Below, in pieces: positions 35,487-43,734 of a stretch of DNA of 64,000 nucleotides. Within the stretch, counting starts at the first letter, position 1, and the number at the start of each line of letters is the position of its first letter. The notes under the pieces are model-generated. The model saw nothing but the letters and a program-made list of their open reading frames with translations, was not told where the DNA came from and did no database searches. The stretch comes from Pseudomonas sp. Au-Pse12 (lineage in GTDB: Bacteria > Pseudomonadota > Gammaproteobacteria > Pseudomonadales > Pseudomonadaceae), in contig NZ_JAJTTH010000001.1 in assembly GCF_021341665.1 (NCBI RefSeq), positions 310,001 through 374,000 of the forward strand, written 5' to 3'. The position numbers and the translations under genes were made by a program.

Positions 35487-37049
35487 CTATTGGCGGATGC
35501 GGTCGAGCATGTTGATGTCGTCGGGGTTGGTCAGGTGCGGCACGGTCCAGCCGTCGAGGTCGTAGTCCCCCAGGCACTGGTCCACCAGGTCGGTCATGGC
35601 CTTCATCGAACCGCTGGCCTGGGCGTGGCGCAGGCACTGCATGCGGATTTCATCCTGGCTGCCGGCGTAGTTGATCTCGTACAGCTCGTGGCGGCCGCCG
35701 AATTCGGTGCCGATGGCGTCCCAGAGCAATTTGAGTATCTTGATCCGCTCTTCGTGGCCCATGCCGCCGGAACCCCGGCAGTAGGTGCTGAGGTACTGGT
35801 TGAGCATCGGGTCCTTGAGGTCGCGGGAGCCGGACGGCAGGTAGATCAGGCCGCTGGCCACCACTTGCTCGATGATCTTCTTGATGTCGGTGTAGGCCTG
35901 CGGCGCCAGGACCCGGTAGGCCTGCAGCGCCTGGGCACTGGGCAGGAAGGCGCCGTTCAGCCATTCGCTGGCGTTGCCGTGCATGGCGTCGGTCAGCGAC
36001 CAGAACAGGTTGCGCCAGGCCACCACTTCGCCGACCTGGGCCTGGACCCCGCGAAACTCCAGGGAGCCGGTGCACTGCAACGCCTTGACCAGCAGCCCGG
36101 TGATGAAGTCCAGCTTGACCGCCAGCCGGGTGCAGCCCTGCATCGGGAACAGCCGGCCGAAACCGCCTTGCGGGAACCACTGGCGGCAACGCTCGAAATC
36201 GCGGTAGATCAGCACGTTTTCCCAGGGGATGAACACCTTGTCCATGATCAGGATCGCGTCGTTCTCGTCGAAGCGGCTGGACAGCGGGTAGTCGAAGGGC
36301 GAACCGGTCATGCCGGCCTGCAGTTCATAGGACGGGCGGCAGATCAGCTTCATGCCGCGGGTGTTCATCGGGGCGATGAACATCAGGGCGAAGTCGGTGT
36401 TGTCCCCCAGCAACTGGGCCGAGCCCTGGCCGACGAAGTTGTAGTGGGTCAGGGCCGAGTTGGTGGCCACCACCTTGGCGCCGCTGACGATGATCCCGCC
36501 CTCGACTTCCTCGTCCACCGAGATGAACACGTCCTTGACCTGGTCCACCGGTTTGTCGCGGTCGATGGGCGGGTTGACGATGGCGTGGTTGAGGTACAGG
36601 CAGGCTTCCTGGATGCGCTTGTACCAGGTGCGGGCGTTGTCTGCGAAAGGCCCGTAGAACTCCGGGTTGGCCCCCAGGGCGCTGCCGAAGGCGGCCTTGT
36701 AGTCGGGGCTGCGGCCCATCCAGCCGTAGGTCAGGCGCGACCACGCGGCGATGGCGTCGCGCTGCTGGCGCAGTTCATCGGGGCTTTTCGCCGAACGGAA
36801 GAACTTGTGGGTGTAGCCGCCGTTGCCGGTGTCGGTGTCCCAGCACAGTTGCTCCTTGGTGGCAGGGTCGTGCAGGGCGTCGTACAGGCGGGCCATGGAG
36901 GCCGCCGAATTGCGGAAGGCCGGGTGGCTGGTGACGTCCTTGACCCGGTCGCCATAGATGTAGATTTCACGGTCATCGCGCAGGCTGGCCAGGTATTCGG
37001 CACCGGTCAGCGGGCGGTTGGTTGCGGCACGAAAGTCTTCAGGGTTCAT
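35487..37049 (-). CDS. hpaB: 4-hydroxyphenylacetate 3-monooxygenase, oxygenase component
   Basis: A 520-aa FADH2-dependent hydroxylase, the usual HpaB length. It converts 4-hydroxyphenylacetate to 3,4-dihydroxyphenylacetate, the substrate of HpaD. Family segments: RPLTGAEYLASLRDDREIYIYG at the start, GNGGYTHKFFRSAKSPDEL, HAIVNPPIDRDKPVDQVKDVF, and the DKVFIPWENVLIYRD loop. AAA AAC AAC triplets (37063-37071) lie 14 bases before the start. It is separated from the meta operon by about 16 kb, with its own AraC-type neighbour. Confidence 0.96.
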   Translation of the reverse strand: MNPEDFRAATNRPLTGAEYLASLRDDREIYIYGDRVKDVTSHPAFRNSAASMARLYDALHDPATKEQLCWDTDTGNGGYTHKFFRSAKSPDELRQQRDAIAAWSRLTYGWMGRSPDYKAAFGSALGANPEFYGPFADNARTWYKRIQEACLYLNHAIVNPPIDRDKPVDQVKDVFISVDEEVEGGIIVSGAKVVATNSALTHYNFVGQGSAQLLGDNTDFALMFIAPMNTRGMKLICRPSYELQAGMTGSPFDYPLSSRFDENDAILIMDKVFIPWENVLIYRDFERCRQWFPQGGFGRLFPMQGCTRLAVKLDFITGLLVKALQCTGSLEFRGVQAQVGEVVAWRNLFWSLTDAMHGNASEWLNGAFLPSAQALQAYRVLAPQAYTDIKKIIEQVVASGLIYLPSGSRDLKDPMLNQYLSTYCRGSGGMGHEERIKILKLLWDAIGTEFGGRHELYEINYAGSQDEIRMQCLRHAQASGSMKAMTDLVDQCLGDYDLDGWTVPHLTNPDDINMLDRIRQ

Positions 37050-37442
37050 ATCCAGTCTCGGCGTTGTTTTTATGGACTGGGCCCATGATGGGCAGCGGCG
37101 CGCATGGACTAAATGGCTTTTCCGGCGAATGACTTGCACTTTTCATGGCCGGCCGGGCGCCCGGGTCCAAGGCCGGAAGCGGCCGCCGAGGGGGAGCTGA
37201 GGGGGGAGCTGGTGCCGCTTTATCGATTCACTTCGCGTTGTCCTGTCTCAGTGTTGAAACACGGGTCACATTCGGAAATATTTTTGCCAATCAGGCAGAT
37301 GAAAGCTCAAGTTCGGCCGATATCTCTAACAGGGCTCGCGGACGTCGAATACCGCGCAGCCCCCTGTCGGCACCGCCCCTGATGCGCCGACGGATCAAGG
37401 GCATGGATGCTCGCCGCCCCGTTCTCCTTCGAGAGTCGCCCT
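37050..37442. other. Divergent non-coding region, hpaB and chemoreceptor genes
   Basis: This 393-bp region carries the hpaB promoter side (with AAN triplets near 37063) and the leader of the chemoreceptor gene. GCCGATAT at 37316-37323 fits the -10 box of a FliA (sigma-28) promoter, common before chemoreceptor genes, but I see no good -35 at the right distance. No TGTTAA-type HpaR site is present. Confidence 0.35.
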
Positions 37443-39068
37443 ATGTCCTTGCGTAACCTGAATATCGCCCCTCGTGCTTTCCTCGGTTTTGCCTTCATTG
37501 CCTTGCTGGTCGTAGTGCTGGGCGTGTTTGCGGTCAATCGCATGTCGATCATCCGCGAGGCTTCGGTCGACATGGAAAGCAACCAGCTGCCCAGCGTCGG
37601 CTTTCTCGGCAACCTCACCGAGAACGTGCTGCGCCTGCGCATCCTTTCGTTCCGTGTGCTGGTGAACCGTGAGCCAGCGGGCCTGGCCGAGGCCCAGACG
37701 CGCATCGGCGTGCTGGTGGACAAGGCCAGGCAGGCCCAGGCCAGTTACGCGGCGTTGCCGATGAGCCCGGAGGAGGCCGCCCTTTACAAGGCATTCAGCG
37801 CGACCCTGGAGAACTACTTGCAGGCGCAGAAGGAAATGCTCGAACTGTCGCGCCAGGACAAGCTGGAGGAGCTGCGCAACCTGATCAACACCCGGATCAA
37901 GGACGGCACCGATCAGATGGGCGAACAGCTGAACAAGCTCATCGCGATCAACGCTGCCGGCGCCAGGAGTGCTTCCCAGGCGGCCGGTGAGCATTACAGC
38001 GGGGCGATCACCGGGATCGTCATCGTCGCCGTGATCGCCGCCTTGCTGACCATCGTCCTGGCCTTGTTGCTGACCCGCAGCATCGTCACCCCCCTGAACA
38101 AGGCGCTGAGCGCCGCCGAGGTCATTGCCGGTGGCAACCTGCGCCAGGTCATCGAAGTCGATGGCAAGGACGAACCGGCGCGGCTGTTGCGCGCCTTGTC
38201 CGAGATGCAGGCCAGCCTGCGCCGGACCATCGAGCAGATCGCCGGCTCGGCGACCCAGCTGGCCTCGGCCTCGGAAGAACTCAACGCGGTGACCGAAGAA
38301 GCCTCCCGTGGCGTGCAGCAGCAAAACACCGAGATCGAGCAGGCGGCCACCGCGGTCAATGAAATGACCGCGGCGGTGGAAGAAGTGGCGCGCAATGCGG
38401 TGTCGACCTCGCAAGCGTCCCAGCAGTCGACCGAGGCTGCCCGTGAAGGCCGTGACCGGGTGGTGCAGACCGTCGAAGCGATCCAGACCATGACCCATGA
38501 CGTGCAGAGCACTTCGGTGATGATCGAAGGCCTGGCAACCCAGGGCCGGGACATCGGCAAGGTCCTGGACGTGATCCGCGCCATCGCCGAGCAGACCAAC
38601 CTGCTGGCGCTCAATGCCGCCATCGAAGCGGCCCGTGCCGGCGAGGCCGGGCGCGGTTTTGCGGTGGTGGCCGACGAAGTGCGGGCGCTGGCTCATCGCA
38701 CCGCCCAGTCGACCCAGGAAATCGAGAAGATGGTGGCCGGCATCCAGAACGGCACGGGCGAGGCCGTGGAGTCCATGCAACAAAGCAACCAGCGCACCCA
38801 GAGCACCCTGGAGCTGGCCCGCGCCGCCGGCGTGGCGCTGGAGCAGATCGCCGAATCGATCAACCAGATCAACGAACGCAACCTGGTCATCGCCAGCGCC
38901 TCGGAAGAGCAGGCCCAGGTTTCCCGCGAGGTCGACCGCAACCTGGTGAACATCCGCGACCTGGCCACCCAGTCGGCGGCCGGGGCCAACCAGACCAGCG
39001 CTGCCAGCCATGAGCTGTCGCGCCTGGCGGTGGACCTGAACGCCATGGTGGCGCGTTTTGTGATCTAA
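37443..39068 (+). CDS. Methyl-accepting chemotaxis protein
   Basis: A 541-aa inner-membrane chemoreceptor: TM1 at about 9-31, a periplasmic four-helix-bundle ligand domain to about 185, TM2 at about 190-212, a HAMP domain, then the cytoplasmic signalling hairpin with the conserved tip ([33 protein letters not shown]). It passes ligand occupancy to CheW/CheA. Ligand unknown; its position next to hpaBC makes an aromatic acid possible but this is a guess. ATG 37443 follows GAGAG. Confidence 0.94.
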   Translation: MSLRNLNIAPRAFLGFAFIALLVVVLGVFAVNRMSIIREASVDMESNQLPSVGFLGNLTENVLRLRILSFRVLVNREPAGLAEAQTRIGVLVDKARQAQASYAALPMSPEEAALYKAFSATLENYLQAQKEMLELSRQDKLEELRNLINTRIKDGTDQMGEQLNKLIAINAAGARSASQAAGEHYSGAITGIVIVAVIAALLTIVLALLLTRSIVTPLNKALSAAEVIAGGNLRQVIEVDGKDEPARLLRALSEMQASLRRTIEQIAGSATQLASASEELNAVTEEASRGVQQQNTEIEQAATAVNEMTAAVEEVARNAVSTSQASQQSTEAAREGRDRVVQTVEAIQTMTHDVQSTSVMIEGLATQGRDIGKVLDVIRAIAEQTNLLALNAAIEAARAGEAGRGFAVVADEVRALAHRTAQSTQEIEKMVAGIQNGTGEAVESMQQSNQRTQSTLELARAAGVALEQIAESINQINERNLVIASASEEQAQVSREVDRNLVNIRDLATQSAAGANQTSAASHELSRLAVDLNAMVARFVI

Positions 39069-39151
39069 GCGTCCAACGGCGCGGCGTTCGCTCGACGAGT
39101 GCCGCGCCAGCACCTAGGGTTTTGGCTGAAGCATCTTTCATGGAGAAAGCG

Positions 39152-40324
39152 ATGCGCTATTCAGCCCTGACCCAACGAATTGCCGGCGAAGGTTGTGCCG
39201 CCTGGGAGATCCACTACCGAGCCCTGGCCTTGCGCGAGCAGGGGCGCGACGTGTTGCTGCTGACCATTGGCGACCCGGATTTCGACACCCCGCAGCCCGT
39301 GGTCCAGGCGGCCATCGACAGCCTGCTGGCCGGCGACACCCACTATTCGGACGTGCGCGGCAACCTGGCGTTGCGCAATTGCATCGCCCGCTGCCATCAC
39401 CAGCGCACCGGGCAGATCGTCGATGCCGAGCACGTGGTGGTGCTGCCGGGGGCGCAGTGCGCGGTATTTTCCGTGGCCCAGTGCCTGCTCGACCCGGGGG
39501 ATGAGGTGCTGGTCGCCGAGCCCATGTACGTCACCTACGAAGGCGTGTTCGGTGCCTGCGGCGCCAGGGTGGTGCCAGTGCCGGTACGCGCCGAACAGGG
39601 CTTTCGCCTGGACCCGCAGGAAGTGGCGGCGCGCATCAGCCCGCGCACCCGGGCCATGCTCATCAACAGCCCCAACAATCCTTCCGGGGCCAGCTTGTCG
39701 CTCGACGACTGGCAGGCGCTGGCGCGGTTGTGCATGGAGCATGACCTGTGGCTGATATCCGACGAGGTCTACGGCGACCTGCTGTATGAAGGTCAGCACT
39801 TGAGCCCGGGTGGCCTGCCGCGGATGGGCGCGCGCACCGCGACCATCAACAGCCTGTCCAAATCCCATGCCATGAGCGGCTGGCGCGTGGGCTGGGTGAT
39901 TGCCCCGCCGGCGCTGGCCGGGCACCTGAGCAATCTGGCCCTGTGCATGCTTTATGGCCTGCCGGACTTCATCCAGAATGCAGCGGTGGTGGCGCTGACC
40001 CGCGAACTGCCGGAACTGCCACAGATGCGCGAGGAGTACCGCCAGCGCCGCGACCTGGTGTGCAGGCTGCTCGGGCAGTGCCCGGGCTTGCGGCCAGTGC
40101 TGCCCGATGGCGGCATGTTCGTCATGGTCGACGTACGCCGCACCGGGCTGGGCGCCCAGGCGTTCGCCGAGCGGCTGCTGGAGGGGTATGGGGTGTCGGT
40201 GCTGGCGGGCGAAGCCTTCGGCCCCAGCGTGGTCGGGCATATCCGTATTGCCCTGGTGCTGGACCGCCATCTCCTGGCCGAAGCCTGCCGCCGCATTGCC
40301 CAATGCACCGCTGAACTCCTGTAG
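39152..40324 (+). CDS. PLP-dependent aminotransferase, class I/II
   Basis: A 390-aa fold-type I aminotransferase of the aspartate family. The PLP lysine is Lys237 (SLSKSHAMSGWRVGW); NSPNNPSGA near 172-180 and the SDEVYGDL Asp/Tyr are the other cofactor contacts. ATG 39152 has GGAG at the right distance; ATG 39140 would place that site inside the gene. Substrate unclear; the closest functional types are aspartate/aromatic transaminases and arginine:pyruvate transaminase. No operon partners are evident. Confidence 0.9.
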   Translation: MRYSALTQRIAGEGCAAWEIHYRALALREQGRDVLLLTIGDPDFDTPQPVVQAAIDSLLAGDTHYSDVRGNLALRNCIARCHHQRTGQIVDAEHVVVLPGAQCAVFSVAQCLLDPGDEVLVAEPMYVTYEGVFGACGARVVPVPVRAEQGFRLDPQEVAARISPRTRAMLINSPNNPSGASLSLDDWQALARLCMEHDLWLISDEVYGDLLYEGQHLSPGGLPRMGARTATINSLSKSHAMSGWRVGWVIAPPALAGHLSNLALCMLYGLPDFIQNAAVVALTRELPELPQMREEYRQRRDLVCRLLGQCPGLRPVLPDGGMFVMVDVRRTGLGAQAFAERLLEGYGVSVLAGEAFGPSVVGHIRIALVLDRHLLAEACRRIAQCTAELL

Positions 40325-40469
40325 CCGCTGCCGCAGGCTGCGAACGGCTTGGGCGGCATTGCGACGCAGCAGACGCAGCGATGTCAGGGGCGCCGCGGGT
40401 ATGACGGCAGGTCGCCAAGCAAGGCCCTGCGGGCCTTTGCGCAGCTTCGCGGGCTCAGCAGCGGCTACA
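40320..40469. repeat. Pseudomonas palindromic repeat unit after the aminotransferase gene
   Basis: It starts inside the aminotransferase stop codon with TGTAGCCGCTGC (40320-40331) and ends with its reverse complement GCAGCGGCTACA (40458-40469). The interior is rich in CTGCG and GCAGC. From memory, this layout is a common intergenic repeat in P. fluorescens-group genomes. It fills most of the gap to the next gene and may double as a transcript end. Confidence 0.6.
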
Positions 40470-40490
40470 GAGGCCGATGGGGCGGGCCGC

Positions 40491-41276
40491 TCAGAAGCGC
40501 AGGGTGGCGCCGGTGGTCAGCCAGCGGTCGCGGTCGTCGCTCAGGTGCTGGCCGACTATCAGGTCCAGGTCTAGGTGCTGGCCCACATGCAGGCGCGGGC
40601 CGGCCTGCCAGCCCTGTTCGCCGCCGCGCTGGCCGTAGCGTTCGGCAATCAGGGTCAGGCTCTCGAACAGGTCGTATTCGACGCCGCTGCCCCAGGTCCA
40701 GCGGTGGCTCTGGTCGCCGTCGTCATAGGCATGGGCCCAGCCGGCATTCAGGTTCAGGCGCAGGCTGGCGGCGGGGCTGAAGGTCAGGGGCAGGCTCAGG
40801 TCGCCGCCGTCGAAGCTGTGCGTGCGGTTCAGTGCCCAGTGCGCGGAGCCGGCCAGGGCCAGTTGCAGGCCGAGGTCCTGGCGGTCCAGCAGGGCCACCT
40901 TGACCTGGGGGCTGAGCTGGGTTTCGCCGTGGTCGTCGTGGTGCTGGCGCTGCACGGCGGCGCCCAGTTGCACCCAGGGCAATTGGCTGAAGGTGCAGGC
41001 CGGGGCCACCACGCTGTTGTGGCTGGAGCCCTGATGGCGGGTGCTCTGGTACCAGACGTCGACATTGCATTCCCCGGGGGCATTGATCGCACCGTCGTCC
41101 ACCACGTAGGCGCCGCCGGCCGCCTGGGCCTTGGAGCACAGGGCCAGGGTGGCGGTGGCGCCGGCGGTGAGGGCGAGGAACAGCAGGTTGCGTTTGAGCA
41201 TGCGGCTTTTGGCGGCAGGCAGGGAGTGGCCAAAGGCGGCGGAACGCGAGGAGCGATGTGGAGTGTGCTTGGACAT
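40491..41276 (-). CDS. Putative outer-membrane barrel protein
   Basis: A 261-aa protein. After a 25-residue basic lead comes a hydrophobic signal segment (MLKRNLLFLALTAGATATLALCSKAQA), so the true start may be the inner ATG at 41201. The rest alternates hydrophobic and polar residues with many aromatic ends and closes with Phe (GATLRF), as in outer-membrane barrels. Two cysteines (GECNVD, PACTFSQ) may form a disulfide. I do not recognise a specific family. It ends the minus-strand run that begins with mgtA. Confidence 0.65.
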   Translation of the reverse strand: MSKHTPHRSSRSAAFGHSLPAAKSRMLKRNLLFLALTAGATATLALCSKAQAAGGAYVVDDGAINAPGECNVDVWYQSTRHQGSSHNSVVAPACTFSQLPWVQLGAAVQRQHHDDHGETQLSPQVKVALLDRQDLGLQLALAGSAHWALNRTHSFDGGDLSLPLTFSPAASLRLNLNAGWAHAYDDGDQSHRWTWGSGVEYDLFESLTLIAERYGQRGGEQGWQAGPRLHVGQHLDLDLIVGQHLSDDRDRWLTTGATLRF

Positions 41277-41353
41277 GGCAGGTCTCGTTCTGGGTTGGGG
41301 CGCCGGGGCATCTGGCGTGCTTGCCGGCGCGGTGGGTGGCGGCTTGGGTGGGC

Positions 41354-41704
41354 TTAGTGTTCGGCCAGCGACAGCACCTGGACCCCCAGGGCCCGGGCCT
41401 GGGCCAGCAGTTCCTCGGTGTCTTCCCCGCCCGGCAGGGCGAGGACGATGTCCGGGCGGCTGTCGGCCAGCATGAAAGCGTTGCGCAAGCGTTCGGCGTG
41501 TTTGCCGTGGCGTTGCCAGTTGGGCGGGTAGCGGACCAGGTCGGCGCCGATGTTCCGGGCCCAGTCCTCGATCTGGGCCCCGAGGAACTGGCTGCCGCCG
41601 TGGATCACTACGCGGACCTCGCGCAGGCGCTGGAAGGCGTCGAGCACCTGCCGGCACAGGCGCTCGTCGGCGTAGTAGCGGCCGGCGCAGATCAGGACGC
41701 GCAT
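41354..41704 (-). CDS. DUF2493 (SLOG-superfamily, YspA-like) protein
   Basis: A 116-aa Rossmann-like domain with RVLICAGRYYADE at the start, VVIHGGSQFLGAQIEDWARN in the middle and IVLALPGGEDTEELLAQA late, the pattern of DUF2493. SLOG domains bind nucleotides or NAD-derived ligands. Its start lies inside the 3' end of the Na/Pi-cotransporter gene (13-bp overlap), which implies coupled expression. Possible roles include sensing a nucleotide signal for the transporter, but this is inference. Confidence 0.82.
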   Translation of the reverse strand: MRVLICAGRYYADERLCRQVLDAFQRLREVRVVIHGGSQFLGAQIEDWARNIGADLVRYPPNWQRHGKHAERLRNAFMLADSRPDIVLALPGGEDTEELLAQARALGVQVLSLAEH

Positions 41705-43383
41705 GCGGCGTTCTCCTTGTCCGCGGCCGCAGGCAGCGGCTCGCTCAGGTAGCCGTGCTCGATGTCGCGTTCACCCGCGCGTTCCAGGGCCGGGTAGGCC
41801 AGGGCCGCGATGTGGTGGTGAACCCGCCGGTAGTCGCGCAGCAGGCGCTGGAAAATGTCCCCGGACTCGGCCCAGGCGCTTCTGTCTTCGCGCAGTTTGC
41901 GAAAGTGCTCGCGACTGGCGGCGGCTTCCAGGCGTCGCACCTGTTCCTTGCGCGCCACCAGCTGGTGGGCGGTGGTCAGGTCTTCGCGCAGGAACACGGT
42001 GATCGCCAGGCTCAGGCTGTCGAGCAATTCCTGGTGCAGCGGATACAGGGTGCCCAGCTCGAACCCGGAGAACGGTTCGCCACGGCGCAGGCGCCGCGCC
42101 GCCAGTTGCGCCAGGCTGGTGGAAAGAATGTCGCCGGCGTGTTCCAGGTTGATCACCAGCAGCAGGATCTCCTGGGAGCGGTCGGCATCCTGGTCGCTGA
42201 TGCCTTCCTTGCCGATGTCCGCCAGGTAGGCGCGAATCGCCGCGCTGAGCAGGTCCAGGGACTGGTCGATTTGCCGCACCTGATCGGCGTTGGCCTGGTT
42301 GGCGGTGCGAAACAGCTGCAGCACCCGGTCGAGCATGTTCGAGAGCATGTCGGCCATGCGCAGGGCCTCGCGGGCGGCGTTGGCCAGGCCAATGTTGGCC
42401 ACTTCCAGCCCGGCTTCGTCGAGGTACAGCGGCATGCCCGGGTCGGTCACCGGGGCCGGGGCGGGCAGCAGCCGGGCCAGCAGCTTGGCCATGGGCCCGG
42501 TCAGGCCGATGAACAGCAACGCCAGCACCAGGCTGAAGGCGCTGTGCAGGGCCACCACCAGCAGCGCCGGAGGCAGTGCCTGGATGAAGTGCCACTGGCT
42601 CAGGGCGGTGATCCAGGGCATCAGCAACGCCGCCCCCGACAGGCGCACCAGCAGGTTGCCCAGGGGCAGGCGCCGGGCCACGTTGCCGTGGGCGCTGAGC
42701 AGCGAGGGCAGGGTGCCGCCGAGGTTGACCCCGAGCACCAGCGCCATGCTGGTGGCCGGCGACAGCAGCCCGGTGGCGGCCAGCGAAGCAATCAGCAGCA
42801 CCACGGCGACGCTGGAGTGGCACATCCAGGTCAGCAGCAGCGCCACCAGCAGGGCCAGCAACAGGTCGCCGTCGAGGCTGGTCATCACCAGCTGGAACAC
42901 CGGGGTGTCTTCCACCGCCCCCAGGGTGGCGCCGAGCGTGCCCAGGGCCAGCAGCATCAGGCCCAGGCCGATCAGCGCGCAGCCGATGCTTTCGAAGCGC
43001 GAGTCGTCGCGCAGGCGAAAGCACAGGAAACCCGCCAGCAGCGCCACCGGGGCCGCCAGCGACAGGTCCAGGCTGAGCAGCTGGACCACCAGGGTCGAGC
43101 CGATGTTGGCCCCCAGCATCACCGCCAGCGCCGGGGCCAGGCCCAGGGTGCCGGCGGCGGTGAAGGAGCTGGCCATCAGGCTCACCGCGGTGCTGCTTTG
43201 CAGCACGCCGGTGATGCCGACGCCGCACAGCAGCGCCAGCCAGCGGTTGTTCAGGTGTTGCCCCAGCCAGTGCCGCAGCGGGCTGCCGAAGCCGCGCAGC
43301 AGTGATCCGGAAATCATCTGCGAGCCCCAGAGCAGCAGGGCGATGGCCCCGGCCAGGTTGATCAGAAGTGTGGTGCCCGACAT
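41692..43383 (-). CDS. Na/Pi cotransporter family protein
   Basis: A 563-aa protein. The N-terminal half is membrane-embedded with the two family repeats (VLQSSTAVSLMASSFTAAG near 60-80 and MCHSSVAVVLLIASLAATG near 185-205), the sites of Na+ and phosphate binding. The C-terminal half, from about 330, is a PhoU-like helical domain (AREALRMADMLSNMLDRVLQLF). Known members move phosphate with Na+ or export it. It follows the 66-aa ORF after mgtA by 27 bp and overlaps DUF2493. Confidence 0.92.
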   Translation of the reverse strand: MSGTTLLINLAGAIALLLWGSQMISGSLLRGFGSPLRHWLGQHLNNRWLALLCGVGITGVLQSSTAVSLMASSFTAAGTLGLAPALAVMLGANIGSTLVVQLLSLDLSLAAPVALLAGFLCFRLRDDSRFESIGCALIGLGLMLLALGTLGATLGAVEDTPVFQLVMTSLDGDLLLALLVALLLTWMCHSSVAVVLLIASLAATGLLSPATSMALVLGVNLGGTLPSLLSAHGNVARRLPLGNLLVRLSGAALLMPWITALSQWHFIQALPPALLVVALHSAFSLVLALLFIGLTGPMAKLLARLLPAPAPVTDPGMPLYLDEAGLEVANIGLANAAREALRMADMLSNMLDRVLQLFRTANQANADQVRQIDQSLDLLSAAIRAYLADIGKEGISDQDADRSQEILLLVINLEHAGDILSTSLAQLAARRLRRGEPFSGFELGTLYPLHQELLDSLSLAITVFLREDLTTAHQLVARKEQVRRLEAAASREHFRKLREDRSAWAESGDIFQRLLRDYRRVHHHIAALAYPALERAGERDIEHGYLSEPLPAAADKENAACAS

Positions 43384-43410
43384 GAGGATTCTCCCGGGAC
43401 GGTGACAGGT

Positions 43411-43611
43411 TCAGGCGATCGCCACGCGCAGCGAGGCGCGGGTGATGGCGGCGCTGAAACCCAGCAGGAAACGCATTTCAACGGCGCTCAGCAGGCCCCG
43501 CACATAGAGGCGGATGCTCCAGCGGGTGAGCAGCCTGGCGCAGGCGCACAGGCCGCGGACCAGCAGGGCCTGGAGGCCGCGTTGCAACAGCGAAAATGGC
43601 TTGAGATACAT
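43411..43611 (-). CDS. Small hydrophobic protein downstream of mgtA, 66 aa
   Basis: Basic and hydrophobic throughout: a Leu-rich amphipathic N-terminal half (KPFSLLQRGLQALLVRGL, ARLLTRWSIRLYVRGLL) and a more hydrophobic C-terminal segment (MRFLLGFSAAITRASLRVAIA). ATG 43611 has GGAG at a good distance. It sits 123 bp after mgtA and 27 bp before the Na/Pi gene. No family recognised. The position invites comparison with the small membrane peptides that regulate MgtA in enterics, but the sequence is different. Confidence 0.6.
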   Translation of the reverse strand: MYLKPFSLLQRGLQALLVRGLCACARLLTRWSIRLYVRGLLSAVEMRFLLGFSAAITRASLRVAIA

Positions 43612-43641
43612 GGCGATGCTCCTTTCGGGCGAACCGCGTCG

Positions 43642-43671
43642 CCGTCGGCGTGGCGCTGGCCGCGCCGACGG
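43642..43671 (-). terminator. Hairpin between mgtA and the 66-aa ORF
   Basis: Nine-base arms CCGTCGGCG (43642-43650) and CGCCGACGG (43663-43671). No T-run follows, so it is more likely an attenuating or 3'-end-stabilising hairpin than a full terminator. Confidence 0.35.
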
Positions 43672-43734
43672 TGGCATCGTTGCTTGGCTGTATCGGGCGC
43701 GACCGCCGCTGGGCGGCCGCGCGGGCTCAGGCCC

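Noticed and set aside
37301..37323. Full FliA promoter before the chemoreceptor gene
   Set aside because: The GCCGATAT -10 match is good, but no TAAA-like -35 sits at 13-17 bp spacing; kept only as a low-confidence note.
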